A DNA stretch of 64,000 bases from an uncultured Verrucomicrobiota bacterium (GCA_903953565.1 CAJBKE010000052.1:124001-188000), one strand, 5' to 3'. Shown: positions 20,573 through 29,747, counted from the first letter of the stretch. Program-made: numbers and translations. Notes: a model not told the origin generated them from the letters alone.

Positions 20573-22885
20573 ATGCGCAAACCTGTCCTGCTGTTCCTGC
20601 TATGGCTGGCGGGAATCTGCGCGGCGCGTGCCCAATTCGGCAACTTCACGGATGCGCCGGTGGAGATACGCGCCGACGGGGGAACTCGCTTCGAGGGCGG
20701 CGTGGCCATCGCGGAAAACAATGTGCAGATCCATTTCCGCGGAACGGATATTTATTGCGACTACGCGGAGTACAATCCCGAGACGCGGGAGGTTCTCCTG
20801 ACCGGCAATGTCCGGATCTACCACGAGGGGCAAATTCTCAATGGTCAGCGCGCGATCTACAATCTGGAGAAGCGCCAGATCGAGGCATTGGATTTCGAGG
20901 GCGGGGACCAGATCTACAAATTCACGGCGGTGAGCCTCCGTGCGCCGACTTTGCGGCAGTTCCAGGCGCAGGCCCTCTCGCTCACCACGAGCGACAGCTC
21001 CAAGCCCGACTATCAAGTGCGGTCCACCGGTGCCCGGATCTATCCCGATGACCGTGTGATCCTGTCCAATGCCACGCTTTATGTCGGCCAGACGCCGGTC
21101 TTTTGGTTTCCCTATTTGTATGCCCCGCTCGGTGAGGCGGGGTGGGACATTCAGCCGGGCTACAACTCGACTTGGGGCGGGTTCGCTTTGCTCGGTTATC
21201 GCTTTCCGCTGACCGACAAAATCGACGCCTTGGCGAAGTTCGATTACCGAACCGAGCGCGGTGCGGCTTTCGGTATCGAGCTTGACGGGATTTACGGTCC
21301 GAAGAACGCCAGCAGCGGCAAATTCCGCGGCTACTACGCCTACGATCAAAATCCGGGCGCCAACGATACGGCTTACCCGCGAACCACTCCGCCGAGTAGC
21401 GACCGTTGGATCGTCTCGTTCCAAAACCGCCTGGTCGTCGACGAAGACCTCTACGCCACCACGGACCTCAACAGCATCAGCGACAACTATTTTTTGCAGG
21501 ACTTTTTTCCGGCGGAATTCGCGGTCGACCCGCAACCGGACAACAACACTTCGTTCAACTGGCTGACAGAGAATTTCCAAGTCAACCTGCTCGTCCGATG
21601 GCAAATGAACAACTGGCAGGAAGTGACCTCGCGTCTGCCCGAGTTGAGTTGGACGGCCAAACAAACGCCGCTCTTCGGTTTGCCTGTTTTTTACGATGGA
21701 TCGACGCGCGCGGGTTACCTGCAGCGCAACTTTCCTTCCGGCGAGACACCGGACTACATCACGCAGTTGCAGGAGGGGGTCTTCAACCCGGGTGTGCTGT
21801 CCGACACTACCGGCCTGCAAAACTATTCCGCCTTCCGCTTCGACACTTTCCACCAGCTGTCCTACCCGAAGACCTACTTCGGTTGGCTTTCGCTCACCCC
21901 GCGCGTCGGGTTCCGCGGCACCTACTACAGTCGGACAGGGAATTCCGACCCGAATTCACCCGGCTACGTTGCACTGCCGGGCAACGACTACAACAACGGC
22001 ACGTTCCGGCCGGTCATGAACACCGGTCTTGAGGCCTCGTTCAAGCTCTCGGCGAAGTTCGAGCAGGCCCAGTCGACTTTGCTCGGACTCGACGGGCTCA
22101 TGCATGTCATCCAGCCGTTCGCCAATTACGCCTACGTCTACAATGCCGGGCTGGCTCCGAATCAAATCCTCCAATTCGACCGCGTGGTGCCCTCCGCGCA
22201 GTTGCCTTCGCTGAACTTTCCACAATTCAACATGATCGACGGGATCGCCACGTCGAATCTTCTTCGCTTGGGCGCACGCAACCGGCTGGTCACCCGCCGC
22301 GACGACGGCAATCACGAATGGTTCATTCTCGAGACGTTTGTTGACGTGAATTTCGACAATCCTTACCTCGACGATCCGGGCCAATTTTCCAACCTTTACA
22401 ACAACTTCACCTTTTCGCCGGTCCCGTGGGTCTCCGCCGGCGCATCCACCCAGTTGCCCATCTCGGAAGGCGGCTTCACCGATGTTAATTCTTTCCTCAA
22501 CTGGCAACCGCTGGCTGATTTGTCGCTCTTTGTCTCGCAACGTTTCATTCAGAATAGCCCGTATTTTCAAAACGACAGCCAGGCGACGGCCGGGGGCTAC
22601 TGGCGGATCAATGACAACTGGGCGGTCAGCGCCTCGACGCGCTACGACCTCACGTTCGGCAACTGGGACATCCAGCGTTACATGCTCCACCGCGATCTTA
22701 GTTCGTGGCTGGTTTCGGCCGGATTCCTCATCACGGACAACCGCGCAACCTTCAACAACCAGACGGGCGGTCAGGTTGGCGTGGGGTTTTTGCTGATGGT
22801 CACGCTGAAGGACGCGCCGCAGGTCAACCTGCCGCTGGCTTTCGACGTGATCGGTAACCAGCAGCAAGGACAGCAGCAATACTGA
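20573..22885 (+). CDS. lptD: LPS-assembly protein LptD (OstA)
   Basis: A 770-aa outer-membrane beta-barrel that inserts lipopolysaccharide into the outer leaflet with LptE. A signal peptide (MRKPVLLFLLWLAGICAARA) is followed by an OstA/LptA-like jelly-roll at about residues 30-130 (VQIHFRGTDIYCDYAEYNPE, REVLLTGNVRIY). The barrel follows (PVFWFPYLYAPL, many alternating aromatic strands). The C-terminus ends NQQQGQQQY rather than a classic terminal Phe. It shows that the organism has an LPS-type or similar outer membrane. murI follows after 22 bases. Confidence 0.9.
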   Translation: MRKPVLLFLLWLAGICAARAQFGNFTDAPVEIRADGGTRFEGGVAIAENNVQIHFRGTDIYCDYAEYNPETREVLLTGNVRIYHEGQILNGQRAIYNLEKRQIEALDFEGGDQIYKFTAVSLRAPTLRQFQAQALSLTTSDSSKPDYQVRSTGARIYPDDRVILSNATLYVGQTPVFWFPYLYAPLGEAGWDIQPGYNSTWGGFALLGYRFPLTDKIDALAKFDYRTERGAAFGIELDGIYGPKNASSGKFRGYYAYDQNPGANDTAYPRTTPPSSDRWIVSFQNRLVVDEDLYATTDLNSISDNYFLQDFFPAEFAVDPQPDNNTSFNWLTENFQVNLLVRWQMNNWQEVTSRLPELSWTAKQTPLFGLPVFYDGSTRAGYLQRNFPSGETPDYITQLQEGVFNPGVLSDTTGLQNYSAFRFDTFHQLSYPKTYFGWLSLTPRVGFRGTYYSRTGNSDPNSPGYVALPGNDYNNGTFRPVMNTGLEASFKLSAKFEQAQSTLLGLDGLMHVIQPFANYAYVYNAGLAPNQILQFDRVVPSAQLPSLNFPQFNMIDGIATSNLLRLGARNRLVTRRDDGNHEWFILETFVDVNFDNPYLDDPGQFSNLYNNFTFSPVPWVSAGASTQLPISEGGFTDVNSFLNWQPLADLSLFVSQRFIQNSPYFQNDSQATAGGYWRINDNWAVSASTRYDLTFGNWDIQRYMLHRDLSSWLVSAGFLITDNRATFNNQTGGQVGVGFLLMVTLKDAPQVNLPLAFDVIGNQQQGQQQY

Positions 22886-22907
22886 GCTTGGTGGCTCGAG
22901 GAGACCG

Positions 22908-23741
22908 ATGATGCCCGCCAAGTCTGCGAGTCCCGACCAACCCATTGCCGTCTTCGACTCCGGCATCGGGGGGCTCACCGTGGTGAGCGCGCTGCGCCGC
23001 GAACTGCCCGGAGAAGATATCGTTTATCTCGGTGACACGGCACGTGTCCCCTACGGCGGAAAATCCCGCACCACCATCGAACGTTACAGCGAGGAAATCG
23101 CCTCCATGCTTGTGGCCGAGGGTGCAAAGATGGTTGTTGTCGCCTGCAACACGGCGTCCGCTTTGGCTTTGTCGCGGCTGCGCAATGTCCTGCCGGTTCC
23201 GGTCGAGGGTGTGATCGGGCCCGGTGTGGAGGCGGCGTTGGCCGCGACGCGCAGCGGTCACGTTGCCGTGATCGGAACCAAAGCCACGGTCGGCAGCGGC
23301 GCCTATGCCGGCGCGTTGCAAGCGGCGCGCTCCGACATCCGTGTGACCAGCATGGCTTGCCCGCTCTTGGTCCCTCTGGTGGAGGAGGGCTTGTTCGATG
23401 ACCCCGTGACCGATGCTGTGCTCGAACGGTATCTGGCGGAGATTCGCGCCGGAGATGCCGATGCGCTTGTGCTGGGGTGTACCCACTATCCCTTGCTCAG
23501 TCGCGCAATTGCGCGCGTGGCTGGTCCGGGGATTTCCTTGGTCGATTCCGCGGCCAACTGCGCGCGCGTCGTGGCCCGTCACCTTGATGAAGCAGGTCTG
23601 CGTGCGCCGGCCGGAAAAACGGGGTCCCTCGACATTTCGTTCACCGATGCGCCGGATGATTTTCTCAGTGTCGTCCGTAGCGCACTGGGCTTGGAGGCCG
23701 GGAAAGTGCGTGTTCGCCCGGTTCCGCCGCTCGGTCAATAG
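22908..23741 (+). CDS. murI: glutamate racemase MurI
   Basis: A 277-aa enzyme making D-glutamate for peptidoglycan. DSGIGGLTV lies near residue 17. The two catalytic cysteines are Cys80 (VACNTAS) and Cys191 (GCTHYP). The GDTARVPYG motif near residue 42 is also conserved. It lies downstream of lptD with a short gap, so it may be cotranscribed as an envelope-biogenesis unit. Its stop overlaps the last 7 bases of the convergent membrane-protein gene. Confidence 0.96.
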   Translation: MMPAKSASPDQPIAVFDSGIGGLTVVSALRRELPGEDIVYLGDTARVPYGGKSRTTIERYSEEIASMLVAEGAKMVVVACNTASALALSRLRNVLPVPVEGVIGPGVEAALAATRSGHVAVIGTKATVGSGAYAGALQAARSDIRVTSMACPLLVPLVEEGLFDDPVTDAVLERYLAEIRAGDADALVLGCTHYPLLSRAIARVAGPGISLVDSAANCARVVARHLDEAGLRAPAGKTGSLDISFTDAPDDFLSVVRSALGLEAGKVRVRPVPPLGQ

Positions 23742-24283
23742 ACCGATTCACGCGCACGCTTTTGCCGAGGGAGCGGTTCCTCGCCGAGAAATTCGTGGTT
23801 GTCCGAAATCCGGTAAAGTCCGCGCCGCAGCCACCCGACAGCCACCGGTGCAAGGTGATCGAATCTTTGAGAGGCCCGAACATAAAGCCAGATCGCGGCG
23901 CAGGCTTCGGACAAGGCGACGATGCCGATGGTACCAGCTAGCCATCCGGTGACGGATTCGTGGTCGAACGACCAGCGTGCCGGTTGCCAAAGAGCCAACG
24001 GCCAGGCAAGGAAGGCGACCAAGGCTGACATAATGACACGCCTGCCCAATTTCCGGCGCGTGCCGGGCCAATAAAATCTTTCGGGCGGGAGAGGGCGCCG
24101 GCGGCTGCGGACAAAATGGATTCCACCTTGCCGAGCCAAGACGCCCGAGCGCCACGCGGCCAGCAAAGGCAACAGAATAGCTGCGGCGAGTAAGGTCGGT
24201 GCGGCGGGCAATCCGGCAAGATACTGCAGGGTGCTGATGACCACCCACGCGATCAGCGCGACGATGAAAAGCAGTTCGAGCAT
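23735..24283 (-). CDS. membrane protein of unknown function
   Basis: 182 aa with four or so hydrophobic segments: two at the N-terminus (LLFIVALIAWVVISTLQYLA; PTLLAAAILLPLLAAW), one near residue 88 (LVAFLAWPLALW) and one near 118 (LAGTIGIVALSEACAAIWLY). Basic loops lie between them (RSRRRPLPPERF). The C-terminal tail is charged and cytoplasmic-looking. I do not recognise the family. It converges on murI with a 7-base overlap and follows the acetyltransferase gene on the same strand by 49 bases. Confidence 0.65.
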   Translation of the reverse strand: MLELLFIVALIAWVVISTLQYLAGLPAAPTLLAAAILLPLLAAWRSGVLARQGGIHFVRSRRRPLPPERFYWPGTRRKLGRRVIMSALVAFLAWPLALWQPARWSFDHESVTGWLAGTIGIVALSEACAAIWLYVRASQRFDHLAPVAVGWLRRGLYRISDNHEFLGEEPLPRQKRARESVY

Positions 24284-24332
24284 TCCGGGAATGCAGCACG
24301 GGCCGGCGTGCTGCGCAAGTATGCCGGCCGCC

Positions 24333-24884
24333 TCAGGCGGCGACCGCGTCTTGATTCACCACCGCGGCTGCGGCGACCACGGCACCGGTGGGTTTTCCGC
24401 CGAATTTCGTGCAGAGGAATTTGGCCGACGGAGTGCCGGGACGTGTTTGCCCGACCGCCTCTTGGAGTCCGCGCGCACGCAGCGCTTCGAGCGTGGCGTG
24501 AAGGAGTGCGCCTCCGATGCCCCGGCTCCGGTATTCGATGAGCACGCACGGACCAGTGGTAAGATGGATGCCGTTTTCCGGATCCGGGTCGTAGGCCGAG
24601 GCGGCGATCACGCGGTTTCCGTGCAGGAGAAAGAGGCAGGTCGCTTCGTCACTGAAAGCTTTGCGCACACCGGGCAGCACGACTTCATCGATATGCTTGG
24701 CGCAACCGCTCCACTCCGGGTCCAGATTGTAACCGGCTTGGATGACGCGCAGCGCATCTTCCATCTCCTGCTCGCCGGCCGGGCGCACCGTGTAGGGGCC
24801 GGGCATGGGCACGGATCCGGGCACAAGTTCCGAGAGATTCCACCGGAATTGGGCCAAAGTCACAGGTTTGGACGGAATGGGCAT
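24333..24884 (-). CDS. GNAT-family N-acetyltransferase
   Basis: A 183-aa acetyltransferase. The acetyl-CoA loop is seen in YRSRGIGGALLHATLEALRA (R/Q-x-x-G-x-G/A motif A), preceded by strands with FLLHGNRVIAASAYDPD. The substrate is unknown. The C-terminal end (AVVAAAAVVNQDAVAA) is Ala/Val-rich and beyond the usual fold. The neighbouring same-strand membrane protein follows by 49 bases; the 137-base upstream gap should hold the promoter. Confidence 0.8.
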   Translation of the reverse strand: MPIPSKPVTLAQFRWNLSELVPGSVPMPGPYTVRPAGEQEMEDALRVIQAGYNLDPEWSGCAKHIDEVVLPGVRKAFSDEATCLFLLHGNRVIAASAYDPDPENGIHLTTGPCVLIEYRSRGIGGALLHATLEALRARGLQEAVGQTRPGTPSAKFLCTKFGGKPTGAVVAAAAVVNQDAVAA

Positions 24885-25021
24885 TGGGCGGGGTCGAAGT
24901 ACTAAACAGCGTTATCCCTCAGGAACCCCACAACATATGGTGCCCTTGGTGAAGGCCATCCCAGCCGACAGGAGCCGGAGATGAAATACGCTTTAACAAC
25001 CTAACGTGTATTGGTGCCCAG

Positions 25022-25486
25022 TCAATGCGAAACCTGTGGACGCGGGAAAAGCCGCCCCAGCACCTCGCGGTAGACATCCTGTTTCATCGGCGGGGCCAAA
25101 TGCACCGGGAAGTCCTGCACTGCGACCCATCGAAAAGCTTGGAACTCGCCGCAGGTGGCGGAGAGATCCACTTCTTCGGTGGCCGTATCTCTCAAACGGC
25201 AGAGGAAATAAAACTGTTCCTGACCGTGGAATCCGCGCCGGTCTTGGCCGAACGGAAAGTCGTAGCGGTGCGGCCCGGTCTGCTCTGCCACGGTGTATTC
25301 GTCCGGTCCGATACCGACCTCCTCGAGCACTTCGCGGCGCAGAGCGTCTTCGGCTGTCTCGCCCTCATCGACACCGCCCTGCGGCAATTGCCAACTTTCG
25401 GGAAAGTCCGATCTTTGGCCGATAAGCACCCGACCGTCCGCGCGTTGGAGGATGGCGGCGACGTTCGGGCGGTAGCGTTTCGTCAT
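25022..25486 (-). CDS. Nudix hydrolase, RppH-like
   Basis: A 154-aa Nudix hydrolase. The Nudix box is complete: GGVDEGETAEDALRREVLEE followed by VG. The N-terminus KRYRPNVAAILQRADGRVLI and WQLPQGG resemble RppH, the RNA pyrophosphohydrolase that removes pyrophosphate from mRNA 5' ends and so starts decay. A diadenosine-polyphosphate hydrolase is the alternative. The ATG at 25486 matches RppH-type N-termini; the longer frame to 25525 adds no conserved residues. Confidence 0.82.
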   Translation of the reverse strand: MTKRYRPNVAAILQRADGRVLIGQRSDFPESWQLPQGGVDEGETAEDALRREVLEEVGIGPDEYTVAEQTGPHRYDFPFGQDRRGFHGQEQFYFLCRLRDTATEEVDLSATCGEFQAFRWVAVQDFPVHLAPPMKQDVYREVLGRLFPRPQVSH

Positions 25487-25575
25487 GACTAAACGCATCC
25501 TGCGCGCCTCCGCCATCGACGGCAAGCGACCGGTGCATTGTCAAAAGCTCCGCGCGCGCTAACTTGGCATACATC

Positions 25576-26547
25576 ATGGCGGCATTCTGGAAAAAAGGTC
25601 TGGGCATGGGAGTAGGCGCAAGTTTGCTCGGTGCCGCCGTGGTGGCCCTGCGCCTGCGCGCTCGTCCGCTGCCCAAGCCCTCGCTCCCCGATATCATTTC
25701 TCCGTCTGTTTTCGCGCGCCGCGTGCAGCGCACCACGCGCGGACAAATCGTTTACCACGTCAGCGGGGAGGGGGATCCGTTGGTTTTCTTGCACGACCTT
25801 TTTCCCGGGGCGGCGTCGTATGAATGGTCCAAAGTCTACCCGCACTTCGCGGGAACGCACCGTGTCCTTGCTCCGGATTGGATCGGTTTCGGCGAGAGCG
25901 AGCGGCCGGACCGTCCGCTCCGCGCGGAGGATTACGCGCAAAGTCTGCTTGAGTTTTGCCGCGCCACTTGCGGCGGCCGTCGGCCGGTCATCGTGGCCTC
26001 CGGTCTCGGCGCGGCCTTGGCCTGCCTTGCGGCCGCCCAGCACCCGGAATTCTGCGCGCGCCTCGTTCTTTTTCATCCCTCCGGAACCGGCCACTGGCTC
26101 GACGGCTGGGCTCCCGCGGCGGTGCGTTTTGCTGCTTGGACCAAACGTGGACGGCGCTGGATTTATGCCAACTATCTTTCCACGCCATCGGCCATTGCCC
26201 GCTGGTTGGGCGGGCGCCGCAGCGCGGGTCCTGAACTCGACCTCGCCGAGGCGGTTTCGGTCTATTCCTCGTTCGCCCGGCAATACGGTGCCGGCTCTGC
26301 CATCCAGCGTATTCTTTCCGGGCGCTTGCAGGCCGCCGCTTTGCCTCGCTTGGATGAAGTTTGTGCGCCCGTCACCATTTGGTGGCCGGGATGCCATGCG
26401 GATGGCCAACCACCGGCCGCGTCGGCCGGGTTGCGGCTGGACTGGCTGGACGAGTGTGGACCTTTGGCCCCTTTGGACCGGTCCGATGACCTGGTTTCGC
26501 GGCTTCAAGTGGAACTGTTTGAACCTGTCAGGGTCGCAGCAGGATGA
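25576..26547 (+). CDS. alpha/beta-hydrolase-fold protein, probably catalytically inactive
   Basis: 323 aa. An N-terminal hydrophobic segment (GLGMGVGASLLGAAVVALRL) probably anchors it in the membrane. The alpha/beta-hydrolase core is clear: oxyanion strand PLVFLHDLFPG, then VLAPDWIGFGESERP. At the nucleophile elbow, where G-x-S-x-G is expected, it reads VASGLGAA, so the serine is Gly when the GLGAA tail is aligned with GHSLGAA. The usual C-terminal GH-x-P histidine motif reads CGPLAPLDR. Both catalytic residues seem lost. The ATG at 25576 was chosen over an upstream TTG. Its function is unknown; a binding role is possible. Confidence 0.7.
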   Translation: MAAFWKKGLGMGVGASLLGAAVVALRLRARPLPKPSLPDIISPSVFARRVQRTTRGQIVYHVSGEGDPLVFLHDLFPGAASYEWSKVYPHFAGTHRVLAPDWIGFGESERPDRPLRAEDYAQSLLEFCRATCGGRRPVIVASGLGAALACLAAAQHPEFCARLVLFHPSGTGHWLDGWAPAAVRFAAWTKRGRRWIYANYLSTPSAIARWLGGRRSAGPELDLAEAVSVYSSFARQYGAGSAIQRILSGRLQAAALPRLDEVCAPVTIWWPGCHADGQPPAASAGLRLDWLDECGPLAPLDRSDDLVSRLQVELFEPVRVAAG

Positions 26548-26612
26548 AGGCGGATTGACATCCCCCTTGCCTCCATAGCATTCTCACCCTTCGTCTCAAC
26601 CGCTTCCGATCT

Positions 26613-27164
26613 ATGTCCCAAACCGAAGTTATCCTTACCGCCCACATCCCGAGCCTCGGCGCCGAAGCCGATGTGATCAAAGTCCGCCGTGGCTACGCGC
26701 GCAATTTCCTCATCCCCCGCGGGATGGCCCATGAAGTCACACCGGCCAGCCTGCGCATGACAGACTCTCTCAAGGCTCGCCGCGCCGAACGCGAAGCCCG
26801 GGAACTCAACGAGGCCAATGACCTCGCCAAACGTCTCGGCAAAGTGAAGCTCGCCTTTGTCCTCGAAACCGGCGAAAGCGGCAAAGCTTTCGGTGCCATC
26901 ACGGCCAAAGACATCGCCGATCGCCTCAAGGCGGAATCCGGTCATGACATCGACCGCCACCTCATCGTGCTGGACCGCCCGATCAAGGAAACCGGCGATT
27001 TCACGGTGAACCTCCGTCTCCATCCCGACGTCCAGACTTCGTTGAAGTTTTCCGTCACTTCGAAAAATGCGCGGCCCTCCGAGGCTGGCGGCGAATCCGA
27101 CGAAGCTTACGCCAAGCCTCGTGGTCGTCGTTCCGCGCCGAAGGACGAGGCCGCCGAGGCCTGA
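26613..27164 (+). CDS. rplI: 50S ribosomal protein L9
   Basis: A 183-aa ribosomal protein that binds 23S rRNA near the L1 stalk. It shows the L9 N-terminal domain (EVILTAHIPSLG, KVRRGYARNFLIPRGMA), the long connecting helix rich in Arg and Glu, and the C-terminal domain (KAFGAITAKDIADRL). It is about 30 residues longer than usual, with a Gly/Ser/Lys/Glu-rich tail (SEAGGESDEAYAKPRGRRS...). dnaB follows 112 bases downstream after a weak terminator-like hairpin. Confidence 0.96.
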   Translation: MSQTEVILTAHIPSLGAEADVIKVRRGYARNFLIPRGMAHEVTPASLRMTDSLKARRAEREARELNEANDLAKRLGKVKLAFVLETGESGKAFGAITAKDIADRLKAESGHDIDRHLIVLDRPIKETGDFTVNLRLHPDVQTSLKFSVTSKNARPSEAGGESDEAYAKPRGRRSAPKDEAAEA

Positions 27165-27190
27165 GTTGTTCACACGTTGTTGGTCGGTTG

Positions 27191-27214
27191 TCCGCAAACG
27201 CGGATTTTCTTTTT
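27191..27214 (+). terminator. weak rho-independent terminator after rplI
   Basis: A 5-bp stem (TCCGC/GCGGA) with an AAAC loop, followed by TTTTCTTTTT. The stem is short, so read-through into dnaB is likely. Confidence 0.45.
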
Positions 27215-27276
27215 CGCGCCTCGTGCCCTTCGGCGTTTGACCGCCGTCACGACGCGGTCTCACAATACGCCCTCGC

Positions 27277-28749
27277 ATGATTCCGCCCGTTGACCTCACC
27301 GGTGCTCCCGCACGCCGTGCCACGACTCCGCCGCGCCGCAATGGCCAAGGTGCGGCGAAAGCCGCCGCGTCGTCGGATCTCCACCGGACTCTGCCCCAAA
27401 ATGTCGAAGCAGAGAAAGCGCTCCTCGGCTCGATCCTCCTTGCCCCCCGCGAGGTGCTCAACGATTGCGCCGAGCAAATCACGGAAGAGACGTTCTATTC
27501 GCCCGCGCACGGCTCCATTTATCGCGTCTTGGTCGAAATGTGGTCCGCCAACCAGCAGGTCGACGTCATCACGCTGACCAACCGCCTGCGCGACCTCAAT
27601 CTTCTCGACTCTGTGGGCGGACCCGGTGCCGTCACCGAACTCTACGGTTATGTTCCCACCGCGGCCAACGCGCCGCATTACCTCGAAATCGTGGTCGAGA
27701 AGTCGCTTCTCCGCCGCATGATCACCGCCTGCACCTCCTCGGCTTCGCGTTGCTACGAGGAGCAGGGTGATGTTCCGCAACTGCTCGATGACGTCGAGCG
27801 TGAGATTTTCACCATCGGCGAAACACGCTTCCGCAAGAGCGCACCGGACATGCGCGACGAGGTGTTCACCGCCCTGGAAAACATCGAAAAAATGTATCAG
27901 CAGCGGGGCCGCATCAGCGGTCTGGCCACCGGCTTCACCGTCTTCGACCAAATGACCGATGGCCTGCATCCGGGCGAAATGATCATCGTGGCCGCTCGGC
28001 CTTCCATGGGTAAAACCGCCCTGGCCATGAACGTCGTCGAACACGTTGCGCTGAATCTCGAGGAACCCAAACCGGTCGGTGTCTTCAGTCTCGAAATGAG
28101 CACCCAGCAGCTCGTACAGCGCATGCTCTGCTCGCGGGCTCGGGTCAACATGAAGAAAATCCGCTCCGGCATGCTGGCCCGTGCCGAGCATGGCAAGTTG
28201 AACGACGCGGCGGCCGCACTCAGCGAGAGCAAGATCTTCATCGATGATACCCCGAGCCTGACGATCCTCGAGCTGCGGGCCAAGGCACGGCGCATGCGCG
28301 ATCGCCATCGCATCGAGTTGATCGCCATCGATTATCTCCAGCTCTGCCGCTCGACCTCGCGTCGCGGACAGGACAACCGGCAGATCGAAATTGCCGAAAT
28401 CTCCGCGGGCATCAAGGCTCTGGCCAAGGAACTCGAGATTCCGATCATTGTGCTCGCCCAGCTGAACCGGCAACCGGAGCAACGCGGCGGCGGCAAGCCG
28501 CGCATGTCCGACCTGCGCGAATCGGGATCGCTCGAGCAGGATGCGGACGTCGTTGCTCTTCTCGTCCGCCCCGAGGTCTACGAGGAAGACGAGGATGCGA
28601 GGTCGGAGATGTCAGGCAAGGCCGAGCTCCACATCGCCAAGCAGCGTAACGGCCCGATCGGGGAAATACCGCTCACCTTCATCAAGGAATACACGCGCTT
28701 CGAAAACGCTGCCTTCGACACTCCGCCTCCATCCGGCGGTGACGAGTAA
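27277..28749 (+). CDS. dnaB: replicative DNA helicase DnaB
   Basis: A 490-aa hexameric helicase of the replication fork. The N-terminal primase-binding domain starts at LPQNVEAEKALLGSIL. The RecA-like C-terminal domain carries Walker A ARPSMGKTALAMN, then FSLEMSTQQLVQRML and Walker B IDYLQLC, followed by SRRGQDNRQIEIAEIS and LAQLNRQPEQR. No intein interrupts it. The rplI-dnaB order is common in bacteria. The C-terminal TFIKEYTRFEN segment is conserved in DnaB. Confidence 0.97.
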   Translation: MIPPVDLTGAPARRATTPPRRNGQGAAKAAASSDLHRTLPQNVEAEKALLGSILLAPREVLNDCAEQITEETFYSPAHGSIYRVLVEMWSANQQVDVITLTNRLRDLNLLDSVGGPGAVTELYGYVPTAANAPHYLEIVVEKSLLRRMITACTSSASRCYEEQGDVPQLLDDVEREIFTIGETRFRKSAPDMRDEVFTALENIEKMYQQRGRISGLATGFTVFDQMTDGLHPGEMIIVAARPSMGKTALAMNVVEHVALNLEEPKPVGVFSLEMSTQQLVQRMLCSRARVNMKKIRSGMLARAEHGKLNDAAAALSESKIFIDDTPSLTILELRAKARRMRDRHRIELIAIDYLQLCRSTSRRGQDNRQIEIAEISAGIKALAKELEIPIIVLAQLNRQPEQRGGGKPRMSDLRESGSLEQDADVVALLVRPEVYEEDEDARSEMSGKAELHIAKQRNGPIGEIPLTFIKEYTRFENAAFDTPPPSGGDE

Positions 28750-28806
28750 TATCCTGGGGCAGGGGAAGCCGCGACTACTGAAAAACTGAAACCGCTCTAA
28801 CTGTCC

Positions 28807-28874
28807 GGGTGGATCGCGATGTCCCATCGCGATCAGTTCAGTCGAAAATCGCGCCGGGACGGCGCGATCCACCT
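28807..28874. repeat. composite inverted repeat with two inner hairpins (GGTGGATCGCG family)
   Basis: Outer arms at 28807-28818 and 28863-28874 match at 11 of 12 positions (GGTGGATCGCG). Inside are a 10-bp hairpin at 28812-28834 (loop TCC) and an 8-bp hairpin at 28848-28868. This cloverleaf layout resembles paired REP (BIME) elements. It sits between the convergent dnaB and maf genes and its right end reaches the maf stop codon. The arm sequence differs from the TGTAGCGG family. Confidence 0.8.
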
Positions 28875-29454
28875 AACGCAGAGGCCCGAAATGATGTTTG
28901 AGCGCAGCCAGCGTTCTCTCCACCGGGAGTCCAATCACATTGGAGCGGCTGCCTTCGACCGATTCGACGAGCAACTCACCGCGTTCCTGCAGCGCGTAGG
29001 CCCCCGCCTTGTCCATCACCTCGACTGTTTCCGTGTATTCTTCGATGACGCGATCGTCATAGACGCGGAATCGCACGCGTGTGATTTCATGGAATTCAGC
29101 CTGCCGCCTTGGTTCCATTTGCGCGAGATGAACGCCCGTCGCGACCTCGTGCACGCGTCCGGACAAAGCCCGGAGCATCCGATGTGCATCTGCTTTGTCA
29201 CGCGGCTTTCCCAGCGCGCGACCTTCCAGCCAGACCAGGGTATCCGCGCCGAGGACTACAGCGTGCGGATGACGTGCCGCGACTTCGAGTGCCTTGGCCC
29301 GGGCATTGGTGGTGACCAAAGTGGCCAGGTCCAGCGAAGGATCGTGGATCTCCAATCCCGTGGCGGGATCGCTCAGAAAATCCAGTCCCGCGGCCTGCAG
29401 CAGTTCCTTCCGTCGCGGCGACGAGGAGGCAAGGACAAGCGGACCGAGGCTCAA
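28873..29454 (-). CDS. maf: Maf family nucleotide pyrophosphatase
   Basis: A 193-aa house-cleaning NTP pyrophosphatase (dTTP/UTP or modified nucleotides). It shows the N-terminal LVLASSSPRRKELLQAAGL, the catalytic GADTLVWLEG and GKPRDKADAHRML segments, and the C-terminal ESVEGSRSNVIGLP. The only suitable start is a TTG at 29454 that overlaps the stop of the preceding gene (TTGA). The frame continues upstream but without homology. Coupling to the upstream membrane-protein gene is likely. Confidence 0.9.
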   Translation of the reverse strand: MSLGPLVLASSSPRRKELLQAAGLDFLSDPATGLEIHDPSLDLATLVTTNARAKALEVAARHPHAVVLGADTLVWLEGRALGKPRDKADAHRMLRALSGRVHEVATGVHLAQMEPRRQAEFHEITRVRFRVYDDRVIEEYTETVEVMDKAGAYALQERGELLVESVEGSRSNVIGLPVERTLAALKHHFGPLR

Positions 29455-29747
29455 TAGAAATCGCCGTCCTCGGGGAATCCGGAGTCGTGACGGATCGTCT
29501 CGAGGCGACGGCGGGTGCGGCGGCCTTCGCCGAGTTCGCGGTTGACGCGCACACCGGCGCCGATGAGCAGGGGAACGGTGGCGGCCAAGCCCGCAACGAG
29601 TGCAATGATACCGAGACGTTGGCGGGCGCCTTTGCCGAGTTGATCGGCAAGAAGCAGACCTGCACCCGCGCCCACGGCCATTTCGGCGGCCGCGGCCAGC
29701 GAAGTCGCGGAAAGATTCTGGGAGAGACGGTCGAAAATGTCGGACAT
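29451..29747 (-). CDS. small membrane protein of unknown function
   Basis: 98 aa. It starts MSDIFDRLSQNLSATSLAAAAEM, followed by two hydrophobic segments (MAVGAGAGLLLADQLG; RLGIIALVAGLAATVPLLIGA), then an Arg/Glu-rich tail ending FPEDGDFY. The ATG at 29747 has a GGGAG ribosome-binding site 8 bases upstream, which decides against the longer frame. Its stop overlaps the TTG start of maf. It is divergent from manC. I do not recognise the family. Confidence 0.65.
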   Translation of the reverse strand: MSDIFDRLSQNLSATSLAAAAEMAVGAGAGLLLADQLGKGARQRLGIIALVAGLAATVPLLIGAGVRVNRELGEGRRTRRRLETIRHDSGFPEDGDFY

